Below, piece by piece: positions 18,890 through 27,566 of a stretch of 64,000 nucleotides of DNA. A program made the position numbers and the translations under genes. The notes beneath the pieces were generated by a model. It did not search any database, was not told where the DNA came from, and worked only from the letters and a program-made list of their open reading frames with translations. How positions within the stretch are numbered: the stretch's first letter is position 1; each line of letters opens with the position of its first letter. The stretch is taken from contig CAWCHI010000012.1 in the NCBI GenBank assembly GCA_963795335.1, forward strand, positions 1 to 64,000, written 5' to 3'. This DNA comes from Trebonia sp963795335. Lineage in GTDB: Bacteria > Actinomycetota > Actinomycetes > Streptosporangiales > Streptosporangiaceae.

Positions 18890-21781
18890 CTAAGCAACTG
18901 GGCGCATTCCGCCGCGCTGGGTCGCGGCCCGGCCAAGGTCGGCTGCCCGGCGGCCCGCCGAGGCAACCACCGCGATCACCAGGTCGAGGAACTCACGGCC
19001 GCCGGCCGTGACCCGGGCCGCGCGGCCGGCTGCCGGCGGGGCCGCCCGCAGCCGGCGTCCAGCGATCAGCATCCGGCTCTCGTCCCGCAGCAGCGGCAGC
19101 GTGCGGACTGACAGGGTCACGGTGTGGGCCCACTCGTCGACCGGCGCCCGGACGGTCCGCAGCGGCCGGGCGATGCGCGCGAACGCGCCCGGCAGCTCCT
19201 CCACCCGGGTGGTCCAGATCACCAGCAGCGTCAGCCCCAGGAACAGCACCCCGAGGAGGACGGCCTGGGCGTAGAGCACCAGGCCGCTGCCGGCCGCGGC
19301 GGTGATCCCGCCGAGGACGATGAACGCGATGATCCAGACGGGGACGCGCGGCACCACCGTCCGGGGCAGCCTGGCGGCAACCGCACCGGCCACGAACAGC
19401 GCGCCGAGCACGGCGGCCAGCGGCCACCCGGGGATCACCAGCGCGGCCAGGGTGATCGCGATCAGCGCCAGCAGCTTGGTCCCCGCCCCGAGCCGGTGCA
19501 GCGGGGAGGTGCCCGGCAGCGGGCGGAGGATGAGGCCGGCGCGCCGGGGACGTGACCGCGGCGCCGGGTCTGGCCCCGTGGCCGGGTCACCCGGGAGCCC
19601 GGCCCGGCCGTCGCGCACCCGGATCGTCCGGGTGCAGGCCAGGCCCATGTCCTCCAGGTCGTGGGAGATGACCACGAGGGTCAGGCCGTCGGCCTGGCGC
19701 ATCCGGCCGAGGAGGTCGAGCAGGCCCCGCCGGCTCTCCCGGTCCAGCCCGGCCAGCGGCTCGTCCAGGATCAGCACCCGCGGGCGGGAGGCCAGCAGGC
19801 CCGCGATCGCCACCCGGCGCATCTGCCCGCCGCTGAGCGCGTCGACGGTGCGCCCGGCCAGGTCAGCCGGCAGGCCGACCCGGTCGAGGCTGGCCCGGAC
19901 GAACGCGTCCGCGTCGGTCCCGGCGGCGGCGTCGAAGCCGGCCGCGGCGAGGATGTCCTCGGCCACCGTGGGCCGCTGCAGCTGCAGCCGGGGATACTGG
20001 AAGGACAACGCCGCCGCGCCGACCGACTCCCACGCGGGCGCGCCGTCGATGGTGGCGGTCCCGTCGGTCGGCCGGATCAGTCCGGCCAGGACCCAGGCGA
20101 GGGTCGACTTGCCCGACCCGTTCTCGCCGGTGATCAGCAGCCCCTCGCCCTCATAGACGTCGAGGTCGACCGAGCGCAGCGCGGTGACCTCCCAGGGCGT
20201 ACCGGCGTCGAAGCGGTGAGCCACCCCGCGGACGCGGATCACCGGCGCGCCACCCGGCCCGCCCGGCCCGGCGGCCGTGTCTTCCGGCGGGACCGTGTCT
20301 TCCGGCGGGACCGTGTCTTCCGGCGGGGCCGTGTCCTCCGGCGGGACCGTGTCCTCCAGCGGGGCCGTGGTCACTGGCACGCTCGCTCCCGTGAGGATGC
20401 CGCCGGCTTCGGCGGGAGCGGCGGGGGCGGGGGCGAGCCAGCCGCCGGCCAGCCCGATGACCCGGTCCGCGCGCGCTGCCTCGGCCGGGTCGTGGGTCAC
20501 ATGGACGACGGTGGTGCCGGTCCGGGCGGGCAGGGCGGACAGGATCTCCAGCACCTCGGCCCGGCCGGCCGCGTCCAGCATCGAAGTGGACTCGTCGGAG
20601 ATCAGCAGGGCCGGGCGGCGCGCCATCGCGGTCGCGATCGCCAGCCGCTGGAGCTGGCCGCCGGACAGCGACTCGGTGCTCGCCCCGCCCAGCCCGTCCA
20701 GGCCGACCCCGGTCAGCAGCGCCTCGGCGTCGACCGGGTACCCAGCCGGCAGTCCCCAGCACAGGTCCTCGGTCACGGTGCTGCCGATCGCCTGGGTCTC
20801 CGGGCGCTGCCCCACGATCGCCGTCCCGCCGGGGAGCCCGAGCCCGACCCGGCCCGGCAGGCGGATCTCGCCGCTGGTCGGCTCGGCCCCGGCGAGCAGT
20901 GAGACCAGGGTGGACTTGCCCGCTCCGTTCTGGCCGACGATGGCGATGAACTCCCCCGGCTCGACGGTCAGCTCCACGTCGTGCAGGGCGCCCGGCCCTG
21001 GGCCGGGGCGGTAGCGGAACCCGGCGTGATCTAGCTCGAGCGGGACCGGGGCGACCGGCGCCGCCAGCGCGGCGTCGGCCCGGGCGGCGTAATCGAGCGG
21101 GTCACTGTGCGCGAGCCACTCCACTCGCCGGGCGACCCCGGCCACCAGTGCGTTGGTCAGCAGCAGCCAGGCCGGCACGGTGATGATGACGGCCGCCGCG
21201 ACGACGACGGGCCAGTCCGTGAACGCCGCGTCGACGACGTTCATGACGGCATGGCCGGCCAGCGCCGGCAGGCCGATGCGCTCGGCGATGCGGACCGCGC
21301 CCGCGATGGTCGCCTGGATCGACCCGAAGGTGAGGTTGCGCGACTTCGGGAACAGGGCCAGCAGCCCGACCGCGCCGCCCGCCGCGACCGGCGCGAGCAC
21401 CGCCCCGACGAGGGCGACGGTGCCGGCTCCGCGGCCGTGCCGGCGGATGATGCCGCAGAACCCGCCGAGCACGGCGCAGACCATCACCCCGAGGGCCGCC
21501 GTCACGCCGGCCACGATGAAGGCGACGAAGGCGGCCGCGATGCTCGACGCCACGACCGCGCGCCAGCGGCTGCGCAGCCCGACGACGGCGAACGGCACCG
21601 TCGCCAGCAGCTGGACCACGGTCAGGTGGGGCAGGTAGGCGGCGATCGAGACGAGAACCACGGCGAGGGCGGAAAACACGCCCGCGTTGGCGATCTCGAC
21701 CGGGCGCAGGGCGCCGTGCGGGCGGCCCCCGGTGACGGCCCGCGGGCTCGCGGTCCGTACGCCGGCCGAGCGGGTCAACAC
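18890..21781 (-). CDS. Single-chain ECF transporter (substrate-binding S, two ATPases and EcfT fused)
   Basis: A 963-residue protein that seems to hold a complete energy-coupling-factor importer. Residues about 25-235 are five or six hydrophobic helices like an S component. About 245-450 is the first ATPase (Walker A GQNGAGKST, signature LSGGQLQRLA, Walker B LLISDES). About 515-735 is the second (GENGSGKST, LSGGQMRRVA, LILDEP). About 755-960 is an EcfT-like membrane domain (RLGAGTKLLALIAITL, with arginine-rich coupling helices near the end). In the first ATPase, Walker B ends DES rather than DEP. A Pro-Glu-Asp-Thr repeat links the ATPases. These are normally three or four separate genes. The vitamin or ion carried is unknown. 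Confidence 0.85.
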   Translation of the reverse strand: MLTRSAGVRTASPRAVTGGRPHGALRPVEIANAGVFSALAVVLVSIAAYLPHLTVVQLLATVPFAVVGLRSRWRAVVASSIAAAFVAFIVAGVTAALGVMVCAVLGGFCGIIRRHGRGAGTVALVGAVLAPVAAGGAVGLLALFPKSRNLTFGSIQATIAGAVRIAERIGLPALAGHAVMNVVDAAFTDWPVVVAAAVIITVPAWLLLTNALVAGVARRVEWLAHSDPLDYAARADAALAAPVAPVPLELDHAGFRYRPGPGPGALHDVELTVEPGEFIAIVGQNGAGKSTLVSLLAGAEPTSGEIRLPGRVGLGLPGGTAIVGQRPETQAIGSTVTEDLCWGLPAGYPVDAEALLTGVGLDGLGGASTESLSGGQLQRLAIATAMARRPALLISDESTSMLDAAGRAEVLEILSALPARTGTTVVHVTHDPAEAARADRVIGLAGGWLAPAPAAPAEAGGILTGASVPVTTAPLEDTVPPEDTAPPEDTVPPEDTVPPEDTAAGPGGPGGAPVIRVRGVAHRFDAGTPWEVTALRSVDLDVYEGEGLLITGENGSGKSTLAWVLAGLIRPTDGTATIDGAPAWESVGAAALSFQYPRLQLQRPTVAEDILAAAGFDAAAGTDADAFVRASLDRVGLPADLAGRTVDALSGGQMRRVAIAGLLASRPRVLILDEPLAGLDRESRRGLLDLLGRMRQADGLTLVVISHDLEDMGLACTRTIRVRDGRAGLPGDPATGPDPAPRSRPRRAGLILRPLPGTSPLHRLGAGTKLLALIAITLAALVIPGWPLAAVLGALFVAGAVAARLPRTVVPRVPVWIIAFIVLGGITAAAGSGLVLYAQAVLLGVLFLGLTLLVIWTTRVEELPGAFARIARPLRTVRAPVDEWAHTVTLSVRTLPLLRDESRMLIAGRRLRAAPPAAGRAARVTAGGREFLDLVIAVVASAGRRAADLGRAATQRGGMRPVA

Positions 21782-21924
21782 GCGGATCCCCCTTCCGGCG
21801 CCGGGCGCGCCCAGTGCTGGCCGTCGTGCGGCTGCCCGTTGCCTTGACCGTACCGGGCTAACGGCGCACAGTGGTCAGAATTCCCGGTTCACACCTTTTG
21901 CCCCGCTGATACCCAGCTCAGCTC

Positions 21925-21983
21925 AGCCCAGCCCAGCCCAGCCCAGCCCAGCCCAGCCCAGCCCAGCCCAGCCCAGCCCAGCC
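21925..21983. repeat. (AGCCC)n pentanucleotide microsatellite, G-quadruplex capable
   Basis: About eleven uninterrupted copies of AGCCC. On the minus strand this reads GGGCT repeated, giving many GGG tracts two bases apart, which can fold as a G-quadruplex in the coding-strand sense of the ECF transporter, about 145 bp before its start codon. Confidence 0.85.
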
Positions 21984-22244
21984 TCTTGCTGTTATCCAGA
22001 CGCGAGGGTCGGCTGAGCCTTGGTGTTCCCTGTCGGCCGCATCCTGCAACACGGACGTTGCCATCGTGCCTGACGGGGTCAATAGTTCGGAAACTTTTTG
22101 CTAGATGGAAAGAAAAGGTGCTGCAACACGGAAATGTTTCCGGTATCTCGCTGAGATCAGCTGCCACGCATCCTCCGGCAAGAGCGGCGCCAGGCTGAGG
22201 TGGCCGCAGGTACCCATGGTGCGCGGGAGGCCTGCCGCCCCCGG

Positions 22245-22372
22245 AGCCGGCGGACACCCGAGCGCACCGCGCACCGCGCGACCAGCCGGCGGACACCCGA
22301 GCGCACCGCGCACCGCGCACCGCGCACCGGAGCCGGCGGACACCCGAGCGCACCGCGCGCCGCGAAAGCCCC
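22245..22372. repeat. GC-rich tandem repeat, three units of 39-47 nt
   Basis: Units starting at 22245, 22284 and 22331 each begin AGCCGGCGGACACCCGAGCG and continue with CACCGCGC motifs that vary in number. Apparent proteins here translate the repeat only. Confidence 0.75.
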
Positions 22373-22489
22373 GGCCGGGGCCGGCCCAGGACGCGTGTTC
22401 ATCTCATCGGGGTGATGTCGCCACGGCGCGGTGCTGCTTGCCTGGAGTCAGCAGCGAACGAGACGGTCAACCGAGGATCGGAGACACAC

Positions 22490-22708
22490 GTGGAAATCGT
22501 GGAGTTGACGGAGAAGACCACCCTCGCCCGGGAAGCGGCGGCGGCGCGGCTGCACGCGATCGCCGACGAGCTCGCCGCCAACAACGATGTCGTCATCGAA
22601 CGCGGGGACCTCCGCTTCGTCGCCCGGGTCCCCGACCAGGTCCACCTGAAAGTGGAATTTGAGGTCGAAGATGACGGCACCGAGCTGGAGATCGAGCTGA
22701 CCTGGTAG
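22490..22708 (+). CDS. Amphi-Trp domain-containing small protein
   Basis: A 72-residue protein: EIVELTEKTTLAREAAAARLHAI at the start and a strand-rich acidic end EVEDDGTELEIELTW with the terminal Leu-Thr-Trp typical of the amphi-Trp family. Function of the family is unknown, and members often stand alone. GTG at 22490 has GGAG eight bases upstream. A longer frame from 22412 would translate repeat-derived sequence and is not favoured. The phosphoesterase gene follows 28 bp later. Confidence 0.8.
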   Translation: MEIVELTEKTTLAREAAAARLHAIADELAANNDVVIERGDLRFVARVPDQVHLKVEFEVEDDGTELEIELTW

Positions 22709-22736
22709 CCGTCCCCGCGGACGCTGGGATGTTGCG

Positions 22737-24158
22737 GTGACTCAAGACGCCAGCCGGGCCAATCTGGAGAAGATCGAGCACATCGTGGTCCTGATGCTCG
22801 AGAACCGCTCGTTTGATCACATGCTCGGGTACCTGTCCCTCGAGGGTGGCCGCGACGACATCGTCGGGCTGCGGGAGGAACTGGCGAACGACCACGACGG
22901 GCGCCGCTACCCGGTCCGCCATCTCGAGACGACGGCGATCGCGGACGACCCCGATCACTCCGCCCGCTCGGTCGACCTGCAGGTCGGTGGCGGCGAGATG
23001 AACGGTTTCGTGGCGAGCTACGCCCGCACGCTGTCCCGTCATGGCGTCAGGAACGCGGACCCGGGCCGCGTCATGGGCTACTACAACGCCGCCGACGTCC
23101 CCGTCTACGATCACCTCGCCCGGCAGTTCGCGGTCTGCGACCACTGGTTCAGCTCGGTTCCCGGCGCGACCTGGCCCAACCGCCTCTACGCGCTCTGCGG
23201 CCGCGCCGCCCGCAGCCGCGACGACCTGCCGCACAACCTCCCGCCGATGTACAACCAGCCCTCATTCGTCCGGCACCTCGACGCCTGTGGGGTCAGCTGG
23301 CGCTGGTATTCGTTCGAGGTTGGAACTCTGCGCCTGGCCGACGCGCACTACGCCCTTGGCCACCATGACAACTTCGCGTTCTTCAGCCGGGCGAACCTGA
23401 ACTGGAAGGCCGAACTCGAGTTCAGGATCGACACGCTGGCGCCGGGCTTCCTCGAGGACGCGGCCCGGGGCACCCTCCCGTCGGTCTCCTGGATCGACCC
23501 GAACTTCAGCAACTTCAACCCCATCGGCTTCCAGCCCAACGACGACCACGCGCCAGCCGACATCAAAGACGGCCAGGAACTCGTCCTCGCCGTCTACCAC
23601 GCGCTGGCCACCGGCCCGCAGTGGGAGAAGACCATGCTGATCATCTTCTACGACGAGCACGGCGGCTTTTACGATCACGTCCCGCCCCCGGCCGCACCGG
23701 ACGACAACCGGCGTACGTTCGGGCGTTACGGCGTGCGGGTGCCGGCCCTGATCGTCTCGCCGTGGACCGAGCCGGGATCGGTGGCAACGACGGTCTTCGA
23801 CCACACCTCGATCATGAAGACGATCCTGCTGCGCTTCGCCCCGGACGCGCTCAGCCCGCCCGGGCGGCACCGCGGCCTGCTCTCCCGGGCCGGCCGCGGC
23901 GGGCGCCCGCAGTATCCCGGAACACGGGTGGCGCAGGCCCATGATCTGGGAGAACTGCTGACCCGCGGCACCCCCCGGCCGGCTCCGGAGCGGGTCGACC
24001 TCGTCCGGCAGGCCGCACTGCGCGCGGCCGCGAGGCCCCAGGACGCGACGGCCGGCGGCGACCGCCACGAGGCCCGTCAGGCAACCGACCTGCAGCTCAG
24101 GATCGCCGCAGCGGCCCGCGAGCTGAGAAGACGAGGTCATCCGGAAAACCGGCCCTAG
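22737..24158 (+). CDS. Phosphoesterase (phospholipase C / acid phosphatase family, PF04185)
   Basis: A 473-residue alkaline-phosphatase-superfamily esterase. IVVLMLENRSFDHMLGYL carries the metal-site Glu-Asn and nucleophile region, FSSVPGATWPNRLYALCG follows, and LIIFYDEHGGFYDHVPPP with DHTSIMKTIL gives the C-terminal metal ligands. Most secreted relatives begin with a Tat signal. This one starts directly with the catalytic domain (MTQDASRANLEKIEHIVV), so it is probably cytoplasmic or exported by another route. The C-terminal 100 residues are Arg/Ala-rich and poorly conserved. GTG start, 28 bp after the amphi-Trp gene. Confidence 0.88.
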   Translation: MTQDASRANLEKIEHIVVLMLENRSFDHMLGYLSLEGGRDDIVGLREELANDHDGRRYPVRHLETTAIADDPDHSARSVDLQVGGGEMNGFVASYARTLSRHGVRNADPGRVMGYYNAADVPVYDHLARQFAVCDHWFSSVPGATWPNRLYALCGRAARSRDDLPHNLPPMYNQPSFVRHLDACGVSWRWYSFEVGTLRLADAHYALGHHDNFAFFSRANLNWKAELEFRIDTLAPGFLEDAARGTLPSVSWIDPNFSNFNPIGFQPNDDHAPADIKDGQELVLAVYHALATGPQWEKTMLIIFYDEHGGFYDHVPPPAAPDDNRRTFGRYGVRVPALIVSPWTEPGSVATTVFDHTSIMKTILLRFAPDALSPPGRHRGLLSRAGRGGRPQYPGTRVAQAHDLGELLTRGTPRPAPERVDLVRQAALRAAARPQDATAGGDRHEARQATDLQLRIAAAARELRRRGHPENRP

Positions 24159-24248
24159 GACAGGGCCGGGCGGTGGTGCCGCCCGGCTGGGATCGTGCCC
24201 GGACCACGGGCGGCCCGGCACTACCCGGGCCGGATGGGAACGCGGCCG

Positions 24249-25244
24249 TCAGTTCCGCGAGGTGAGGCCGGGCAGCTTGCCGAAACGCCGCAGGCAGGCG
24301 CGGTTGAACTGGCTCAGGCTGACCCAGCCCCAGCGGCGGGACACCCCAGCCGCGGTCATGCCGCAGGCCGGGTGGGGGCTCGCGAGGTCCTGGCGGGCGC
24401 GCTCGAGCCGGACCCGCCGCAGGTACTGCTCCGGCGTGAGGCCGAGGTGGTGCTGGAACGAGTACCGCAGGGCAAAGACGGTCACCTGGGCCGACTCGGC
24501 CACTTCCGCTACCGTGATTGGCTGGCCGGCATGGGCGTCGATGAACTCGGCCGCGCGGCTCACGGTGCCTGATGCCACCCAGCCGGGGCCGGGCCGGTAG
24601 CTGAGCGTCATGGCGGTGTTGGGGAAGGTCTCCAGCATCGCCGTGGCGGCCAGCCTGGTCAGCTCCTGTGCGAGCAGCGGCTCGATCTCAGTGAGCGCAG
24701 TCGTAATCAGCTCATCACAGAGAAAGTCCACGGTCCGGCCGAACGCGGCGGCCTGGGCCGCCGAGACCGGGGCCATCGCCGCGAACCGCAGGTCCGCGGC
24801 TGGCATCCCCGTCCGTTCCTCGGCCAGCGCTCCCACCGCCGTCCACGGCACCTGCAGCGTCGCCATCGCGACGGCGCCAACCAGCAGCGCCGACGGCCGT
24901 TCCGCCGGCAGCAGGAAGGCAGAGCCAGGTCCCGGGCGCAGCTCTTCGCCTGCGCTGCTGATCTGGCCATGACCCCGCTTGATGACCGCCGCGTTCGGCA
25001 TCTCGGCCGGCTCTACCTGGGCGTGGCACGCGAGACCAGTGCACTGAAGCAGGCCCGTCGCCACGCTTTCGGTGGCCGCCCAGTTCATGCGGCCTTCGAC
25101 CAGGTCCGGGTCAGCGCAGTGGAACCGCGTCGCATGGTCGACGTAGGTTTGCCGGGTCAGCTCACAAAGCAGATCGATGTCCCGGGTGACTAGCTCAGTT
25201 TGCACGACCGGCAGGTTTCTGTCGTCCGGGCGAGTCTCGGTCAT
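24249..25244 (-). CDS. AraC-family transcriptional regulator
   Basis: A 331-residue regulator with an AraC-ligand-binding-like N-terminal half (TRQTYVDHATRFHCADPDLV) and a C-terminal double helix-turn-helix (ITVAEVAESAQVTVFALRYSFQ, then GLTPEQYLRRVRLERAR and VSRRWGWVSLSQFNRACLRRFG). It is clearly paralogous to the AraC gene at 39.7-40.7 kb, with the same YVDH-RFHC motif and layout. A gap of about 550 bp lies upstream, and a target operon is not obvious. Confidence 0.9.
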   Translation of the reverse strand: MTETRPDDRNLPVVQTELVTRDIDLLCELTRQTYVDHATRFHCADPDLVEGRMNWAATESVATGLLQCTGLACHAQVEPAEMPNAAVIKRGHGQISSAGEELRPGPGSAFLLPAERPSALLVGAVAMATLQVPWTAVGALAEERTGMPAADLRFAAMAPVSAAQAAAFGRTVDFLCDELITTALTEIEPLLAQELTRLAATAMLETFPNTAMTLSYRPGPGWVASGTVSRAAEFIDAHAGQPITVAEVAESAQVTVFALRYSFQHHLGLTPEQYLRRVRLERARQDLASPHPACGMTAAGVSRRWGWVSLSQFNRACLRRFGKLPGLTSRN

Positions 25245-25789
25245 GCGCTATCTCCTCATACACCCGCGCCCGGTTTTGCCGGGCACCTTCCTCCCCGCTC
25301 TCCCCGGCGAGGTGAATGTGCAGCCGGGAAATTTGAAGGCTTAAATCCGCTAAAACCCCTGGTTTATCCCGTGAATTTTCAAGAGCATCATCGCAGCCTG
25401 CGCATCAGCATCATATCGGTCAATTCAGGCGGGGAAGGGGCCGTGCCTCCGCTGAGGGAAACGGGTAAGCACGGTGTCCTGTAGGCGTTCCTGCAGCGTC
25501 TGGCCCACGGCTCCTCCAGGCCTAGAAGTCCACGAGGTCAAACTGCCGGGGGTTCTGAGCAGCAATCGCAGCTGAATGTGATTCCGGGGATCCGGGAAAC
25601 AGCTCGACATTTTGCACGCTATCACATCTAAGTGACGAGCGGTCACCGCTAATGCACCAAAACTGGAAATTAGAAACCCGACGTCCGGGCCCTGCGGGCG
25701 CCTGTATGGGGGGACGGGAATGACCCGGCTGGTGGCACGGACGAGGTCCGTGACACCAGCCGGGTTGGTGCCCGGCAAGTCCGGCGGAA
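25245..25789. other. Intergenic region, about 545 bp
   Basis: No gene is supported. It is AT-richer than its surroundings, especially 25320-25420, and should hold the AraC promoter. A strong hairpin near 25723-25765 ends the Usp transcript. A small RNA cannot be excluded. Confidence 0.5.
25723..25765 (-). terminator. Long hairpin terminator after the Usp gene
   Basis: ACCCGGCTGGTG (25723-25734) pairs with CACCAGCCGGGT (25754-25765), and inside it CACGGAC pairs with GTCCGTG around a 3-nt loop: 19 paired bases with one mismatch. It lies 25 bp past the Usp stop. Confidence 0.8.
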
Positions 25790-26242
25790 TTAAGGGACGA
25801 TCACCAGCGGGACGGAGGTGTGGCGGCTCAGGGTGACCGGGACGGAGCCGATGAGCCGGTGCATCGCGTGCGACGAGCTGCCGACGACGATCACGACGGT
25901 GTCGCCCGGCGCGGCCTCGGCCACGCCCTTGGCCGCCGCGGCCAGCTCGTCGGCGATCAGCCCTTCCCGCCACTCGAACCTCCACCGCGCCTCGTGCCCG
26001 CGCAGCTGCTCCCCGGCCTGCCGGCACAAGTCCTGGGCGGCCTCCTCGAACGTCTCACGCACCTCGACCAGGGCGTCGGGCGAGAGCGCGTCGGCCGCTG
26101 CGAGGTGGGCCACGTAGTGCACCACGATCTCGCCCTCGCGCGCGCCGAGCAGGCGCACGGCAGCGTCCAGGGCGCGGACGGCGGGCGGCGACCCGTCGTA
26201 GCCGACGACCAGGTGAAGCTTCACATCAGGCACGGTATTCAT
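25790..26242 (-). CDS. Universal stress protein (UspA family)
   Basis: A 150-residue single Usp domain: LHLVVGYDGSPPAVRALDAAVRLL opens the Rossmann-like fold and VVIVVGSSSHAMHRLIGSVPVTLSRHT with VPLVIVP closes it. The ATP-binding consensus G-x2-G-x9-G-S/T is kept except that the second Gly is Ser, so ATP binding is probable but weaker. Usp proteins bind ATP and support survival under stress. It stands alone between a terminator and a membrane-protein gene. Confidence 0.88.
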   Translation of the reverse strand: MNTVPDVKLHLVVGYDGSPPAVRALDAAVRLLGAREGEIVVHYVAHLAAADALSPDALVEVRETFEEAAQDLCRQAGEQLRGHEARWRFEWREGLIADELAAAAKGVAEAAPGDTVVIVVGSSSHAMHRLIGSVPVTLSRHTSVPLVIVP

Positions 26243-26294
26243 GTCCCATCTCCAGCGCGGAATCTCGGCTCGCCCGTCTATCTTGCCGGGTCAG

Positions 26295-27464
26295 TCAGCT
26301 GGCCTCACCAGGGGACTCCCCCGGCTCCTGGCCTGGCCCGGCGGCGGTGCCCGCGCCGGGCCCGCCCGGGCCTGCTGCGCCCGCGCCGGCCAGGACCGGC
26401 ATTCGCGTCCGGGCGAGCCGGCGGCGCAGGTGAGCGGCGCCCGGGGTGGCGTAGATCTCGGCCTCCCGCCCAGGCGCGCGGCGGCGTTCGGCCAGGTGCA
26501 GCCGGTCCACGCCGGCCACCGTGGCCAGCGCTACGGCGAGCCAGAGGCCGAGCACCAGCAGCGGGTGCCCCAGGTCGGTAGCGGGAAGGTAGACCACGTG
26601 CCGTGCGGCCGCCACGATGGCGCCGTCCGGCAGCCACGGCGCCACCTGGCGGAACCCACCCGGCAGGAACGCGAACGGCACCGTCCCGCCCGACACCGCG
26701 TTGCCGACGAAGACGATGGCGAGCGCGGCCAGCCCGGTTCCCGGCAGCCCGGTGACCGCCTGGCAGGCGGCGACGAAGGTGACGAACGTGAACGAGCCGA
26801 GGAAGGCGACACCCAGCAGGCCGGCGGCCGCCCCGGTCAGGGCGCCGAAGATGACGTCGAGTGCGAGCACCACGGCCCCCGCGGCCAGCAGCGCGAAGGT
26901 CACCGCGGCGCAGACCCGCCACCAGAGCCGGAAGCGCCTGCCGGCCAGGAACAGGCCGATGCTGCCGATGACGCTCGGCAGCAGCAGGGCGAGCTCGAAG
27001 ACGAAGACCGACGTGCCCGCGCGGTCGCCAGCGGGCAGCGGGGCGACGTCGAGCGGGCGGGCCGGGCGGTGCAGCGCAGTCGCGGCGGCGGTGAGGACGG
27101 CGTTGACGGCTTGCTGCTGGCTCAGCCCGGCCGCGCCCGCGGTCACGATCCTGACCGGGCCTGACGGGCCGGCCACGAGCCCGCCGCCGGCCGACTGGGC
27201 CCGCACATCGTTCGCCACCGCCGCGGCCGACGGCGCCGGCACGACCGTGAAGCCGCCCGGGTCGGCGTGCGCCAGCCCGGCGCTGAGCTGCTGTTCCACG
27301 GCGGCGGGGGCGGTCACCGCGAGCCGGACGCCGTGCGGGGCCGGGTCGTGGTCGGCGAAGCCGTACGAGAGCGCGAGGATGAAGGCGACCAGGGCCGCCG
27401 CGGCGGCCACCGCGAACAGGCGGCGCGGCGACGGGCCGCGGTGCGGATGCGGCATTTCGTGCAC
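26295..27464 (-). CDS. Multi-pass membrane protein, ABC-2/DUF3533-like permease
   Basis: About 389 residues. One N-terminal membrane helix (LFAVAAAAALVAFILALSYG) is followed by an extracytoplasmic domain of about 130 residues. A cluster of five or six helices then runs from FVFELALLLPSVIGSIGLF to WLAVALATVAGV, with a Pro/Gly-rich cytoplasmic tail. This layout resembles ABC-2-type or DUF3533 (YhgE/Pip-like) proteins. GTG at 27464 is chosen because GGGAG lies seven bases upstream. The gene is divergent from a TetR regulator across a palindromic operator, as for an inducible efflux component. No ATPase gene is adjacent. Confidence 0.65.
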   Translation of the reverse strand: MHEMPHPHRGPSPRRLFAVAAAAALVAFILALSYGFADHDPAPHGVRLAVTAPAAVEQQLSAGLAHADPGGFTVVPAPSAAAVANDVRAQSAGGGLVAGPSGPVRIVTAGAAGLSQQQAVNAVLTAAATALHRPARPLDVAPLPAGDRAGTSVFVFELALLLPSVIGSIGLFLAGRRFRLWWRVCAAVTFALLAAGAVVLALDVIFGALTGAAAGLLGVAFLGSFTFVTFVAACQAVTGLPGTGLAALAIVFVGNAVSGGTVPFAFLPGGFRQVAPWLPDGAIVAAARHVVYLPATDLGHPLLVLGLWLAVALATVAGVDRLHLAERRRAPGREAEIYATPGAAHLRRRLARTRMPVLAGAGAAGPGGPGAGTAAGPGQEPGESPGEAS

Positions 27465-27492
27465 GGGAACTCTCCCAGGGGCAGACACCACA

Positions 27493-27558
27493 GTCACTAA
27501 TGACCAAGTGGTCACTAATCACGTTACCACCGTCCGCGCTTAATGACCAGTTGTATAC
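27493..27558. promoter_or_regulatory. TetR operators and divergent promoter
   Basis: TGACCA-AG-TGGTCA at 27501-27514 lies within two copies of GTCACTAAT (27493-27501 and 27511-27519). A third half-site TAATGACCA at 27541-27549 abuts a TATACT -10 box at 27553-27558 for the TetR gene. Binding would cover both promoters. Confidence 0.65.
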
Positions 27559-27566
27559 TTAGCCCC

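Larger units (their letters stand above)
21782..22489. other. Repeat-rich intergenic region of about 700 bp
   Basis: No gene is supported. It contains a pentanucleotide microsatellite, an AT-richer core (about 22080-22145) with inverted GGAAAC and GTTTCC, and a 39-47-nt GC-rich tandem repeat. It lies between divergent starts: the ECF transporter leftward and the amphi-Trp gene rightward. Promoters for both are expected in the AT-richer core. Confidence 0.6.

Noticed and set aside
22200..22400. Small Ala/Pro/His-rich proteins in the repeat region
   Set aside because: They translate the tandem repeat in different frames and have no start signals or recognisable folds.
26305..27522. Second long minus-strand frame of 405 residues over the membrane-protein gene
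   Set aside because: It has no hydrophobic helices and an extreme Arg/Gly bias, while the frame chosen shows clear membrane segments and a ribosome-binding site.
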